Part shown: in pieces, positions 9,612 through 19,016 of the stretch
Position numbering within the stretch: the first letter of the stretch is position 1
How the letters are laid out: every line of letters starts with the position of its first letter
Assembly: GCA_963763365.1 (NCBI GenBank)
Contig: CAVXOE010000003.1
Coordinates: forward strand, 248,001 to 312,000
Source: VAZQ01 sp963763365
GTDB lineage: Bacteria > Pseudomonadota > Alphaproteobacteria > Rhizobiales > Xanthobacteraceae
Length of the DNA: 64,000 nucleotides
Reading direction: 5' to 3'
Notes under the pieces: model-generated
The model's database searches: none
Told to the model about the DNA's origin: nothing
What the model saw: the letters and a program-made list of their open reading frames with translations, nothing else
Position numbers and translations under genes: made by a program

Positions 9612-9793
9612 GTTGTCCTCCGGCCGGTCGGCGTTGCGACCCGTTGCGCTTCCCGCGCATGAATGCGGACGGTCGCCCATCGCTGCCGCAAAGACAAGCC
9701 GGTCCCAATCCATCGCGGCTGCCGGTGTGCAGATGTGGCCTGCGTACCGAGACATGGATTTGCGACCGGCAGACTGTTAACCCTCGCCAACAC

Positions 9794-10882
9794 ATGCACG
9801 GAACAACTGCGCTTCAGCGGATGCCGAAGGGGCTCGTGGCTGCGCTCGCGATCGCGGGCACGGTCGCCGCCGGCATCGCGGGCGGCTTCACGGCACGCCT
9901 CGCGCACTGCCGCTGCCGTGGCTGCTCGGCTCACTGTTCACCATCATGGCGCTGTCGCTCGCGGGCGTGCCGATCCGGCTGATCCCGTGTGGCCGCGCGG
10001 CGGGCACCATCGTGGTCGGCGCCTCGACCGGTTTGCAGTTCAGTGCGTCGGTGTTCGCCAAGCTCGTGACGCTCTTGCCGCTGATGATCGGCGCCGCCTT
10101 CGTCTCGACGCTGCTCGGCGCGATCGGCGGGCTGATCTTCATGCGGCTCACCGGGGTCGACCGCAGCACGGCATTCTTCGCAACCGTGCCGGGCGGCGTG
10201 GTCGAGACCACGACGCTCGCGCCGCACTATGGCGCGCAGCTCGAGCCGATCATGGTGGCGCAGACCACGCGGGTCGCGCTGATCGTGATGTTCGCGCCCT
10301 TCCTGGTGATCTCGTTCACCAAGAGCGGCGGAACGAACCCGCTGCTCACCATTCCGGTTGCACCGCTCGTGCCGATCCTTGCCCTGCTCGCAGTGTCGGG
10401 CGTCATGGGCGCGCTACTCTCGCGCACACGCTCGCCCAGCGCCTTCCTGCTGCCGCCGCTGTTTCTGGCCGCGACTGTGCGCCGGGCTCGGCTGGATCGA
10501 AGGGCGGATACCGGACCTGCTGCTGATCGCGGCGCAGATCGTGATCGGCGGGTCGTTGGGCGCGCAATTCCGGCCCGAATTCCTGACGCGGTTATTCGGG
10601 CTGCTGCGCGCGGCCTGCGTGACGCTGTTGTTCTCGGCCGGCTCGATGGCGCTGCTCGGCGGGGCCATCGCCTGGGCGATCGGCTATTCGGTGCCCACCA
10701 TGATCCTCGCCATGGCGCCCGCCGGACTTGCCGAGATGGTGCTCACCGGCAAATTGCTCGGTCTCGATGCCACCGTGATCACCGGCTTCCAGTTGACGCG
10801 CATCGTCATCGTGCTGATCTGGTGCCGGACCGCGCTCATCCTGTTCGAACGGCTTGCCGACTGGACGTTCGGTAAGAAGTAG
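9794..10882 (+). pseudogene. AbrB-family integral membrane protein (ammonia monooxygenase-like annotation), two frameshifts
   Basis: A hydrophobic protein that reads across three frames. It starts around MHGTTALQRMPKGLVAALAI with a transmembrane segment, loses a base near 9905, continues LPLPWLLGSLFTIMALSLAG, RTIVVG-like AAGTIVVGASTGLQFSA and GVDRSTAFFATVPGGVVE. A base is gained near 10476, after which it runs LCAGLGWIEGRIPDLLLIAAQ to AMAPAGLAEMVLTGKLLGLD and a final DWTFGKK. The duplicated GxxEMxL/GGVVEM-like motifs are typical of the AbrB membrane family (not the small AbrB DNA-binding protein). The function of this family is poorly defined. It is divergent from the Bug gene. Confidence 0.75.
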
Positions 10883-11005
10883 TCGGTGAATTCATGCGCT
10901 GCAAAATCGTTCCCGCACCGGCTGACTGACCCACGCCGATCCGATACGCTGCATAGCGTTCGGCGTGGAGCTAAATCCAACCAACAGCCGACAGGGGGTA
11001 GACCT

Positions 11006-11872
11006 ATGGCCGATCGAGCTTGGTACGTCGCTGTCAATGGCAATCGTGAAGGCCCATTCTCGGACGCGCAGATTCGCGACCGGATCGCGCGCGGACAGGT
11101 GATTTCGGACACGCTGGTGTGGGCCGAGCCAATGACCGCCTGGACCAAGGCGGGCGACGTGCCTGGACTCGTCCCCGCGGCGCGACGCGCAATGCCGCCG
11201 ATGCCGGGCGCGGGCGGCGCGCTCGCGACGGGGGGCGCTTCAGGAGATGCGCTCGCCGCCGACGTCGGCACGTGGGGATTGTTCGGCCGCGCGCTGCTGG
11301 TGCTGATCAGCGATATTGTGATCATCCCGCTCCCGTGGGTGATGCCCGCGTTCTATCGCTGGTTCATCGAACGTATCCGCCTGCCCAACGGCAAGGCGGT
11401 GTCGTTCTCCGGCAAGCCCGGCGATATCTGGTACATCTTTATACTGAGCGCGCTGTGCGGCTGGCTGGGGCAAGTCCACTACGCCGTTCCGTTGCTGATA
11501 ATCCCTCTTACGTCGTGGTTCTCGCTGATCATCCTGCGCTGGGTGTTTGCCAACATCATCTGGGAAGGCCGCCGCACTCCGCTCCAGTTCACCGGCACGT
11601 ATTGGCAACTGCTCGGCTGGACCCTGCTGAGCATTGTGTCGATTATCACGATCATCGGCTGGGCCTGGGTGTTCACCGCGATGGGCCGCTGGGTGGCGCG
11701 CAACGTTCAGGGCTCGAGCATGCAGTTGAGCTTCGAGGCCAGCGGCTGGAGCCAGCTATGGCGCGCTGTCCTGTTCTTCCTCTCGTGCATCTTGTTGATT
11801 CCGATCCCGTGGACCTTCCGTTGGTACACGCGGTGGCTGATTTCGCAGTTCCATCTCACCAGCCGCGTCTAG
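11006..11872 (+). CDS. GYF_2-domain protein with DUF898-type membrane region
   Basis: A protein of 288 residues. The first 60 or so residues form a GYF_2 domain (AWYVAVNGNREGPFSDAQI, then LVWAEPMTAWTKAGDVPGL), which is thought to bind peptides or lipids at the membrane face. After a Pro/Gly/Ala linker, about five or six transmembrane stretches follow, with FYRWFIERIRLPNGKAVSFSG, WEGRRTPLQFTGTYWQLLGW and FRWYTRWLISQF between them; these features resemble DUF898 membrane proteins. The ATG at 11006 is preceded by CAGGGGG. An in-frame opening from 10886 has no domain content and is not used. It stands alone between the AbrB-like gene and the dehydrogenase gene, and its function is unknown. Confidence 0.8.
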   Translation: MADRAWYVAVNGNREGPFSDAQIRDRIARGQVISDTLVWAEPMTAWTKAGDVPGLVPAARRAMPPMPGAGGALATGGASGDALAADVGTWGLFGRALLVLISDIVIIPLPWVMPAFYRWFIERIRLPNGKAVSFSGKPGDIWYIFILSALCGWLGQVHYAVPLLIIPLTSWFSLIILRWVFANIIWEGRRTPLQFTGTYWQLLGWTLLSIVSIITIIGWAWVFTAMGRWVARNVQGSSMQLSFEASGWSQLWRAVLFFLSCILLIPIPWTFRWYTRWLISQFHLTSRV

Positions 11873-12028
11873 GCGAACAGTCGCAGCGCGGCGCAACAAG
11901 CGCGGTCCCGCGTTTTCGGCGCGAGGCGCAGTGAAGCGCTGTGCCCGGAGGTGAGACGTTGCAGCCTTGCCGGGCTATGCTAGAGAGGCGGCGAAACCGG
12001 CGGCAGATCAAGTGGAAGGTACAGGCGA

Positions 12029-12985
12029 ATGGCAGCGAACAAGCAGAAGGTCGGCTGGATCGGCATGGGCCGCATGGGCTACCCCATGGCGGAACGCCTC
12101 CTCAAGGCCGGCTACGACGTGTCCATCTGGAACCGCACGCGCTCGAAGGCCGAGCCGCTCGCCGCCAAGGGCGCCAAGATCGTCGACAACCTGATGGAGT
12201 TGAAGGACGTCGACGTGCTGTTCTCGATCGTCGCGACCGGCAAGGACGTCGACCAGGTCTATTTCGGCAAGAACAGCGTCACCGGCCACGGCGGCAAGAT
12301 CCCGAAAATCTTCGTCGACTGCTCCAGCATCGCGGTCGAAGAGTCGGCCGCGATCCGCGACAAGCTCAAGCAGCTCGGCTCGGAGTTCGTCGCCGCGCCG
12401 GTCTCCGGGAACGCCAAGGTGATCAAGGCCGGCAAGCTCTCCGCCGTCGTCTCGGGACCGGAGGCCGCCTGCAAGACGGTCACACCGATGATCGAGGTAT
12501 TCGCACCCAAGGGCGTGTCCTATGTGGGCGACGGCGAATTGGCGCGCATCTGCAAGATCGCGCACAACGTCATGCTCGGCGTGGTGATCGAGAACCTGAT
12601 CGAGATCACGCTGCTCGCCAACAAGATGGGCGTGCCGCGCCACGCCTTCCTCTCCTTCATGAACAACGGCGTCATGGGCTCGATGTTCACCGCCTACAAG
12701 TCGCCGGCGCTGGTCAACCTCGACTGGACCACGACCTTCACGCCGGAATTGCTGCGCAAGGACCTCGACCTCGGTCTGGCTCTCGGCCGCGAATGGGACG
12801 TGCCCATGCCGGTGACGGCGGCGACGCGGGAAGTCCTGCAGGCCCATATCGGCGCCGCGATGCTCAAACCCGACGGGAAGGAATATCTGGAGAAGGATTT
12901 CGCGACGCTGATGGAGAGCATGGCGACCGCCTCCGGCATGAAGCTCGAAAGCGAAAACAAGAACGTGCCGTCCGGGTTGGAGTGA
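12029..12985 (+). CDS. Beta-hydroxyacid dehydrogenase (3-hydroxyisobutyrate dehydrogenase family)
   Basis: A soluble NAD(P)-dependent dehydrogenase of 318 residues. The N-terminal Rossmann domain has GWIGMGRMGYPMAERLLKAG and an NRTRSKAEPL strand-end typical of NADP-preferring members. The substrate motif is VDCSSIAVEESAAIRDKL, followed by VAAPVSGNAKVIKAGKLSAV. The catalytic lysine lies in ICKIAHNVMLG at about residue 176, matching the family KxxxN. The C-terminal helical domain completes the expected length. The family oxidises 3-hydroxyisobutyrate, tartronate semialdehyde, 6-phosphogluconate and similar acids. The substrate is open. It sits upstream of a Rieske oxygenase gene with a palindromic repeat between them. 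Confidence 0.88.
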   Translation: MAANKQKVGWIGMGRMGYPMAERLLKAGYDVSIWNRTRSKAEPLAAKGAKIVDNLMELKDVDVLFSIVATGKDVDQVYFGKNSVTGHGGKIPKIFVDCSSIAVEESAAIRDKLKQLGSEFVAAPVSGNAKVIKAGKLSAVVSGPEAACKTVTPMIEVFAPKGVSYVGDGELARICKIAHNVMLGVVIENLIEITLLANKMGVPRHAFLSFMNNGVMGSMFTAYKSPALVNLDWTTTFTPELLRKDLDLGLALGREWDVPMPVTAATREVLQAHIGAAMLKPDGKEYLEKDFATLMESMATASGMKLESENKNVPSGLE

Positions 12986-12993
12986 TAAACTCC

Positions 12994-13075
12994 GGTGTCA
13001 TCGCCCGGCTTGACCGGGCGATCCAGTTATCGCGAAATCCAGCTACTGGATGCCTGCTTGCGCGGGCATGACAAG
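12994..13075. repeat. Family B palindromic intergenic repeat, copy B1
   Basis: Inverted arms read TCATCGCCCGG-CTTGA-CCGGGCGATCCAG, followed by CTGGATGCCTGC and GCGGGCATGAC. The ATCCAG/CTGGAT centre and CATGAC/GTCAT ends recur at 15950, 23203, 25016 and 53129. Confidence 0.75.
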
Positions 13076-13095
13076 CGAGCCGAGGGAGGACCAAC

Positions 13096-14352
13096 GTGCT
13101 CTCTGCCGAAAAAAACAAGCTGCTCACGCAAGTAGGTCCCGGCACACCGATGGGTGAGTACCTGCGCCGCTACTGGCAGCCGATCGGTGGCGCGAGCGAA
13201 CTCGACGACAATCCGATCAAGGCCATCCGCCTCATGGGCGAGGACCTGGTGCTCTACAAGGACCAGGGCGGGCGCTTTGGCCTCGTCGACCGCCACTGCC
13301 CGCACCGTCGCGCCGATCTCTTGTATGGCTTCGTCGAGGAGACCGGCATCCGCTGCAACTACCACGGCTGGCTGATGGACGAGGCCGGGCGTGTCATCGA
13401 GCAGCCCTACGACGACACCGTCAACCCGAACTCGCGCGCCAAAGAACGCTGCTCGACCAAAGCCTACCCGGTGAAGGAATGCGCCGGGCTCTTGTTTGCC
13501 TATATGGGGCCGCAGCCGGTGCCCGAGCTTCCGGTCTGGGAGCCGTTCACCTGGGAGAATGGCTTCCGCGAGATCGTGCTCTCCGACATCCCCTGCAACT
13601 GGTTCCAGTGCCAGGAGAACTCCTGCGATCCGGTGCATTTCGAATGGATGCACGACAACTGGTCGCTGCGTCTCAAGGGCCAGAACGGGCCGTACGCCGC
13701 CAAGCACCTCAAGCTCAAGTTCGAGGAGTTCGACCACGGCTTCATCTACAAGCGCACGCGGGAGAACCAGAGCGAGACCGACGCCTATTGGACCGTGGGC
13801 CGGGTCGCGCTGTGGCCGAACGGTTTCTATCTCGGCAATCACTTCGAATGGCGCGTGCCGATCGACGACGAGAACACGCTCTCGGTCGCCTGGTTCTTCA
13901 TGCGGGTGCCGAAGGGCCGCGAGCCCTACGTGCAGGGCAAGGTGCCGACCTGGTGGAGCCCGATCAAGGACGATAGCGGCCGCTGGATTTCGAGCCACGT
14001 CATCAACCAGGATATCATCGCCTGGGTCGGGCAAGGCCGCATCGCCGACCGCAGCAAGGAGACGCTGGCCGCCAGCGATCTCGGCATCGCGATGATCCGC
14101 AAGCGCTTCTTCGACGACATCGACGCCATGGAGCGCGGCGAGGAGCCAAAGGGCGTGATCCGCAGCGCGAATGTCGCGCGCTGCGTCGACCTGCCCTACT
14201 TTCAGAAGCGGGAAAGCGTCGAAGGCATTCCGCTCGAGGACTTCAAGAAATATCCGCTGCTCCAGACGCGCCTCAAGGGATTCCGCCATTGCTACGGGCA
14301 GCCGCCGGAGGTCTGGCGCGCGTTCCAGGAGGCGATGGGCATCGCAACGTAG
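13096..14352 (+). CDS. Rieske non-haem iron oxygenase, single-component type (phthalate/vanillate-class)
   Basis: An oxygenase subunit of 418 residues, starting at a GTG preceded by GGGAGGA. The Rieske [2Fe-2S] ligands are Cys68, His70, Cys87 and His90 (HCPHRRADL and CNYHGWLMD). The mononuclear iron site is ENSCDPVHFEWMH, with Asp178, His181 and His186. Family members use electrons from a separate reductase for hydroxylation or O-demethylation of aromatic acids; the opening LTQVGPGTPMGEYLRRYWQP is typical of phthalate 4,5-dioxygenase-like proteins. No reductase gene is adjacent. A TctA gene follows 50 bases downstream, which suggests coupling of uptake to oxidation of an aromatic acid. Confidence 0.9.
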   Translation: MLSAEKNKLLTQVGPGTPMGEYLRRYWQPIGGASELDDNPIKAIRLMGEDLVLYKDQGGRFGLVDRHCPHRRADLLYGFVEETGIRCNYHGWLMDEAGRVIEQPYDDTVNPNSRAKERCSTKAYPVKECAGLLFAYMGPQPVPELPVWEPFTWENGFREIVLSDIPCNWFQCQENSCDPVHFEWMHDNWSLRLKGQNGPYAAKHLKLKFEEFDHGFIYKRTRENQSETDAYWTVGRVALWPNGFYLGNHFEWRVPIDDENTLSVAWFFMRVPKGREPYVQGKVPTWWSPIKDDSGRWISSHVINQDIIAWVGQGRIADRSKETLAASDLGIAMIRKRFFDDIDAMERGEEPKGVIRSANVARCVDLPYFQKRESVEGIPLEDFKKYPLLQTRLKGFRHCYGQPPEVWRAFQEAMGIAT

Positions 14353-14402
14353 CGGCGATATCCTTCCCAGCAGCGCCTCGGGCGCGGCCGCGGGTGAGCG
14401 CA

Positions 14403-15911
14403 ATGGACCTCCTGCATGCGATCGCGCTCGGATTTGCCACCGCGCTGACCTGGCAGAACCTGATCTATTGCTTCATCGGCGTATTCGTCGGCACCGTGAT
14501 CGGCGTGCTGCCGGGCTTGGGCCCGGTGCCGACGATCTCGCTCCTGCTGCCGTTCTCCTTCACGATGAACGTCGCGTCGGCCGTCATCCTGATGGCCGGC
14601 ATCTTCTATGGCGCGCAGTATGGCGGCTCGATCACCGCGATCCTGGTGCGCATTCCCGGCGAAGCCTCCTCGGTGGTGACGTGCCTCGACGGCTATGCGA
14701 TGGCCCGGCAGGGCCGCGCCGGCGCGGCGCTCGGCATCGCGGCCTTCGGCTCGTTCATCGCCGGCGTTCTGGTCACGGGAGCGCTGTTCGTGATCGGGCC
14801 CGCGCTCGCGAGCTTCGCGCTCGCGTTCGGGCCGGCGGAATACACCGCGCTGGTGCTGCTGGGGTTGCTGCTGGTGACGCAGCTTTCGTCCGGCTCGCAG
14901 ATCGACGCGCTGCTGATGGTGGCGTTCGGGCTGTTGTTGAGCACGGTCGGCAAGGACCCGATCTACGGCGCCGAGCGCTTCACCTTCGGCATCTTCTCGC
15001 TGTTCGACGGCCTCAACATCGCGCTCCTGGCCATGGGCGTGTTCGGCGTCGCCGAACTCCTGATCATGGCGGAAGGCGGCAGCGCCGCCGCGCAGCCGGT
15101 GGTGCAGCCCAAGCGACTCGTCGATTTGCTGCCGAACCGCGCCGACTGGCGCGCGAGCGGCTGGCCGATCCTGCGCGGGACGACGCTCGGCTTCTTCCTC
15201 GGGCTTCTCCCGGGCGGCGGCGCGACGCTGTCGTCGTTCAGTTCCTACGTGCTGGAGCGCAGGCTCGCGAAACATCCTGAGCGCTTCGGCCAGGGCGCGA
15301 TCGAAGGCGTCGCCGGGCCGGAATCGGCGAACAACGCGGCGGCGCAGTCGTCGTTCGTGCCGCTGCTCAGCCTCGGCATCCCGGCCAACGCCGTGATGGG
15401 CGTCATTCTCGGCGCGCTGCTGATCCAGGGCATCACGCCCGGCCCGACGCTGGTGGCCAACCGGCCCGACATCTTCTTTGGCGTCATCGCCTCGATGCTG
15501 GTCGGCAACCTGATGCTGATCGTGCTCAACGTGCCGCTGATCTCGATCTTCGTGCAGATTTTGCGGCTGCCCGGCTCGATCCTGGCGCCGCTGATCATCG
15601 TGTTCTGCGTGATCGGCGCCTACACGCTCTCCAACAACGTGGTCGAGGTGATCATCATGATCGGCTTCGGCATCGCCGGCTACCTGATGCGCAAGGCCAG
15701 TCTCGATCCGGCGCCGCTCGTGCTCGCCTACGTGCTGGGCAATATTCTCGAGACGAATTTCCGCCAGGCGCTGCTGGTCGGCAAAGGCACGCTCAGCCTG
15801 TTCTACACGCGCCCGATCGCCGCCGGCCTGGTGGCGGTGACGGTGGCGCTGATCGCGCTGCAGGTCTATCGCGCGGTCGCCGCGAGGCGCAGTCAAAGCG
15901 CGGAGCCGTGA
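14403..15911 (+). CDS. tctA: Tripartite tricarboxylate transporter large membrane subunit TctA
   Basis: A 502-residue membrane protein with about ten to twelve hydrophobic spans. Diagnostic sequences are GTVIGVLPGLGPVPTISLLLP near the N terminus, FYGAQYGGSITAILVRIPGE, and GPESANNAAAQSSFVPLLSLGIP in the second repeat; these Gly/Pro motifs recur in both halves of TctA. It is the channel-forming partner of TctB and TctC and uses the ion gradient to import carboxylates. It is the only TctA in the window, although six TctC-like binding proteins are present. It lies directly after the Rieske oxygenase gene, likely in one transcript. Confidence 0.93.
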   Translation: MDLLHAIALGFATALTWQNLIYCFIGVFVGTVIGVLPGLGPVPTISLLLPFSFTMNVASAVILMAGIFYGAQYGGSITAILVRIPGEASSVVTCLDGYAMARQGRAGAALGIAAFGSFIAGVLVTGALFVIGPALASFALAFGPAEYTALVLLGLLLVTQLSSGSQIDALLMVAFGLLLSTVGKDPIYGAERFTFGIFSLFDGLNIALLAMGVFGVAELLIMAEGGSAAAQPVVQPKRLVDLLPNRADWRASGWPILRGTTLGFFLGLLPGGGATLSSFSSYVLERRLAKHPERFGQGAIEGVAGPESANNAAAQSSFVPLLSLGIPANAVMGVILGALLIQGITPGPTLVANRPDIFFGVIASMLVGNLMLIVLNVPLISIFVQILRLPGSILAPLIIVFCVIGAYTLSNNVVEVIIMIGFGIAGYLMRKASLDPAPLVLAYVLGNILETNFRQALLVGKGTLSLFYTRPIAAGLVAVTVALIALQVYRAVAARRSQSAEP

Positions 15912-15949
15912 TGGCCACTTGTCCGCGCCGGCGCGTCAGTCGACCGGTT

Positions 15950-16022
15950 GTCATGCTCGCGAAAGCGGGCATCCAACGAACTCCGAGGACTGGATCGCCC
16001 GCTTTCGCGGGCGATGACAGCG
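15950..16022. repeat. Family B palindromic intergenic repeat, copy B2
   Basis: The arms TTGTCATGCTCGCGAAAGCG and CGCTTTCGCGGGCGATGACA face each other around ATCCAACG...GGACTGGATC. It lies between tctA and the ABC permease gene. Confidence 0.8.
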
Positions 16023-16079
16023 AAGGGCGACAACCCACGCTTGTCCCCGGACACACGCTCACACTATCCTCCGCTCAGC

Positions 16080-16917
16080 ATGACGGACGCCGCACCCACC
16101 GCATACCGCCACAAGCGCTCGCCGCCGGCGCATCGGCCGTTGCCGGTCGAAAGCCGCTGGCGCATCGTGGCGCGCAACGCCTTCCCGTTCCTGGTGGTCG
16201 GCGTGATCTGGGAGATCGTGGCGCGGGCGGGCGTGTTTCCGCGCAAGCTGTTTCCGCCGCTCGAAGACATCGCGGCGACCTTCGTCCGCCTGACCGCCGA
16301 AGGCATCCTGCCGCATCACGTGCTCGATACGCTGCTGCGTCTGACCGCCGGCTTTGCGCTCGCCGCCATCGTCGGCGTCGCCATCGGCATTGCGATGGGC
16401 CGCTGGCGCCTCTCCGAGGATATCTTCCTGCCGCTGGTGAGCATCGGCGCGCCGATCCCGGGCATCGCCTACGCGCCGCTCTTCCTGCTGTGGTTCGGGC
16501 TCGGCAACGGCACGACGATCCTGCTGGTGGGCTTCGTCTCGGCCTTCCCGATCATCTTCAACACCTGGACCGGCGTGAAATCCGTGAAGGAAATCTGGGT
16601 GCGTTCGGCGCAGGCGATGGGCGCCGACGACCGGCGCCTGTTCCGGCACGTCATCCTGCCCGGCGCCCTGCCCTACATCCTGACCGGGTTGCGGCTTGGT
16701 CTGGCGCAGGCTTGGCGCATCCTGGTCGGCGTCGAGATGCTCGCCGCGGTGTCGTGGGGGCTCGGCTGGATGATCTTCGGCGCGCGCGAGTTCCTCAACA
16801 CCGACGTGATGCTCGCCGGCGTCGCCGTCATCGGCATGATCGGGCTGGCGCTGGAGAAACTCGTGTTCCAGCGCATCGAGCATTATGACCGTCGTGCGCT
16901 GGGGGATGATGTCGTGA
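16080..16917 (+). pseudogene. ABC transporter permease (SsuC/TauC/NrtB class), first of a pair, frameshifted near its end
   Basis: An inner-membrane permease of about 278 residues starting MTDAAPTAYRHK. It has five to six membrane spans and the EAA cytoplasmic loop (QAMGADDRRLFRHVILPGALP) that docks on the ATPase. In the literal frame it runs into the next gene without a stop, as if fused. Removing one T at about 16884 gives the ending TVVRWGMMS and a TGA at 16915-16917, overlapping a GTG start for the second permease (GTGA). The second permease ends TVMRWGMM, so this correction is convincing. No ATPase or classical ABC binding protein is adjacent. The substrate class (sulfonate, nitrate, pyrimidine-like) is open. 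Confidence 0.8.
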
Positions 16918-17712
16918 GCGCCACCGGCATCAACATGGACCGCGCGCGCTCGGCCTATCGCGCCGGACTCACGTTGCTGGTCGCGGCCGCGATCTACGAG
17001 GCGACCGCGCGCAGCGGCTACTTTCCGCCCGCGCTCCTTCCGACTCTGCCGAAGGTCGCCAGCACACTCATGACGTCGCTGCTCGACGGCACGATGCTCG
17101 AGCACGCCGCCTACACCATGTACCGGGTGCTGTTCGGGCTTGGCGCTCGCGGTCGCGGTCGGCCTGCCGCTCGGCATCCTGATGGGACGCTTCCGGCCGG
17201 TGGAGAATTTCGTGCTGCCGCTCGCGAGCGCGCTGATGCCGATCCCGTCGCTCGCCTGGGTGCCGATCTTCATCCTGTGGTTCGGACTCGGCAACACGGT
17301 CGCGATCCTGATCGTGTTCTACGCGGCGCTCTTTCCGATGCTGCTCAATGCCTGGTCGGGCGTGCGCGCCGTCAATCCGATCTGGCTGCGCGCCGCCGGC
17401 GCCATGGGGGCGAACGAGCAGGCGCTGTTCTGGAAGGTGATCATTCCGGGCGCCTCGCCGTTCATCATCACCGGGCTGCGGCAGGCCTTCCTGCGCGCCT
17501 GGATCGCCGTCGTCGGCGCCGAGATGCTGGCGGCCTCCGACTGGGGCCTCGGCTGGGTGATCTTCGACGCCAAGGAATTTCTCAATGCCGACGTGATGCT
17601 CGCCGCACTCGCCGTCATCGGCGCGATCGGTTTTGCGTTCGAGCGGCTGGTGTTCGGCTCGATCGAAAAGGCGACCGTCATGCGCTGGGGCATGATGCGC
17701 GCCGCGAAGTGA
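16914..17712 (+). pseudogene. ABC transporter permease (SsuC/TauC/NrtB class), second of a pair, one frameshift
   Basis: The protein is about 265 residues from the GTG at 16914 (MSATGINMDRARS), overlapping the corrected stop of the first permease. The frame changes at about 17141, where CGGGCTTGGCG reads as CGGGCTGGCG if one T is removed, and continues ALAVAVGLPLGILMGRF. The EAA loop is AGAMGANEQALFWKVIIPGASP, and it ends TVMRWGMMRAAK. The two permeases are about equally long and similar in sequence, which suggests duplication and a heterodimeric channel. A Bug-family binding protein, not an ABC one, follows 58 bases downstream. Confidence 0.8.
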
Positions 17713-17770
17713 TGAACCAGGGACACGCACACAAAAACAACAAGCCGTTTGCGATCAGGGAGGAGCAAGT

Positions 17771-18745
17771 ATGAAACGATTGTTCGCGCTGGCGCTCGCC
17801 GGCATCGTCACGCTGCTAGCCGCCCCCGCGCCGGCGCAGGACTACCCGACCAAGCAGATCACGCTGATCGCGCCGTGGCCTGCGGGTGGCGCCGTCGACG
17901 CGCTCTGCCGCGCGGTCGCGCAGCCGCTGTCCGAACGGCTCGGCAAGCCGGTGGTCGTCGAAAACCGTCCGGGCGCCGGCTCGGTGATCGGCACGGCCGC
18001 GGGCGCCAAGGCCGCGGCCGACGGCTACACGCTGGTGATGGCCGGCAGCGGTTCGCTCGCCATCGCTTCGACGATGTACAAGAAGCTGCCCTACGAGCCG
18101 CTGAAGGACCTCACGCACATCGCGCTGGGCGGCAAGATCCCGTTCATTCTCGTGGTGCATCCGTCGCTGCCGGTGAAAACCGTCGCCGATTTGGTGAAAT
18201 ACGCGAAGGAGAATCCCGGCAAGCTATCGTTCGGCTCGGGGGGACCGGGCTCGCCACACCATCTCTATGCGGAATTGCTCAAGAGCATGACCGGCATCGA
18301 GATGACGCATGTGCCCTACAAGGGCAGTGCGCCGGCACTGACCGACGTCATCGCCGGACACATCCCGATGCTGTTCTCCGACACGGTGCCGTCGCTGCCG
18401 CAAATCCGTGAGGGCAAGGTGCGCGCACTCGGCGTATCGACGGCGGTCCGCTTGCCGTCGGCGCCGGAAATCCCGCCGATCGCGGAGGTCGGCGTGCCGG
18501 GATTCGACGCCGCGGGCTGGGGGGTGTTTTCCGTCCCCAACGGCACGCCGAAAGAGGTCGTGAGCAAATTGCAGGCGGCGCTGACCGCCGTGGTGGCGCT
18601 GCCCGAAGTCCAGCAACAGATCATCCGGCTGGGGATGATTCCGGCCACCCCCATGCCGGCCGCGGACCTGCAACGGTTTATCGAAAGCGAGATGAGCCGC
18701 TGGGGCAAGGTCGTACAGCAAGCCGGATTGGCCGGTACGGAGTGA
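17771..18745 (+). CDS. Bug/TctC-family periplasmic solute-binding protein
   Basis: A secreted protein of 324 residues. The start is preceded by GGGAGGAGCAAGT, and the signal peptide ends PAPAQDYP. Family landmarks: ITLIAPWPAGGAVDALCRAV, VVVENRPGAGSVIGTAAGA, DGYTLVMAGSGSLA, FGSGGPGSPHHLYAELLKS, HVPYKGSAPALTDVIAG, and PGFDAAGWGVFSVPNGTP. The binding cleft of such proteins usually holds carboxylate ligands through water molecules. It follows two ABC permease genes lacking ATPase and binding protein. Whether this Bug protein serves them is doubtful, since Bug proteins normally work with TctAB. Confidence 0.9.
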   Translation: MKRLFALALAGIVTLLAAPAPAQDYPTKQITLIAPWPAGGAVDALCRAVAQPLSERLGKPVVVENRPGAGSVIGTAAGAKAAADGYTLVMAGSGSLAIASTMYKKLPYEPLKDLTHIALGGKIPFILVVHPSLPVKTVADLVKYAKENPGKLSFGSGGPGSPHHLYAELLKSMTGIEMTHVPYKGSAPALTDVIAGHIPMLFSDTVPSLPQIREGKVRALGVSTAVRLPSAPEIPPIAEVGVPGFDAAGWGVFSVPNGTPKEVVSKLQAALTAVVALPEVQQQIIRLGMIPATPMPAADLQRFIESEMSRWGKVVQQAGLAGTE

Positions 18746-18798
18746 AGCCGCGCGCCGGCCGCATGGACCGGACCGGCACGCTGACTACGCAGCCTAGT

Positions 18799-18912
18799 CT
18801 AATCGATCGGGCGGCATGGCTCATTTTGCTTGCGCACCGGGACTTTCACCGGCGCAGGCATAAAGCACGCCTGCCAGATGGCGATCGGATAAATGAACAG
18901 CATGATGGGCAC
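18799..18912 (-). CDS. Possible 37-residue single-span membrane peptide
   Basis: A GTG at 18912 follows AGGAG with seven bases between, and opens a frame for 37 residues: one hydrophobic segment (PIMLFIYPIAIWQACFM) and then a basic tail (KVPVRKQNE). It lies 104 bases downstream of the dioxygenase beta gene on the same strand. I do not recognise it. An ATG at 18936 in the same frame is an alternative start but has a weaker ribosome-binding site. It could be a chance frame. Confidence 0.35.
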   Translation of the reverse strand: MPIMLFIYPIAIWQACFMPAPVKVPVRKQNEPCRPID

Positions 18913-19016
18913 AACGGATCTCCTGTGGTCGGTCATTGCTTGACCGTTGTGCGCAGGATGACCGGCGCGGAGCCGCATGGCTGTGACGGCCATCACGCGC
19001 CCGCGGGCGCGTACCC

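Noticed and set aside
16080..17712. A natural fusion of two ABC permeases
   Set aside because: Removing one T near 16884 gives a normal C terminus and a GTGA junction; the join in the literal frame has no family-like sequence.
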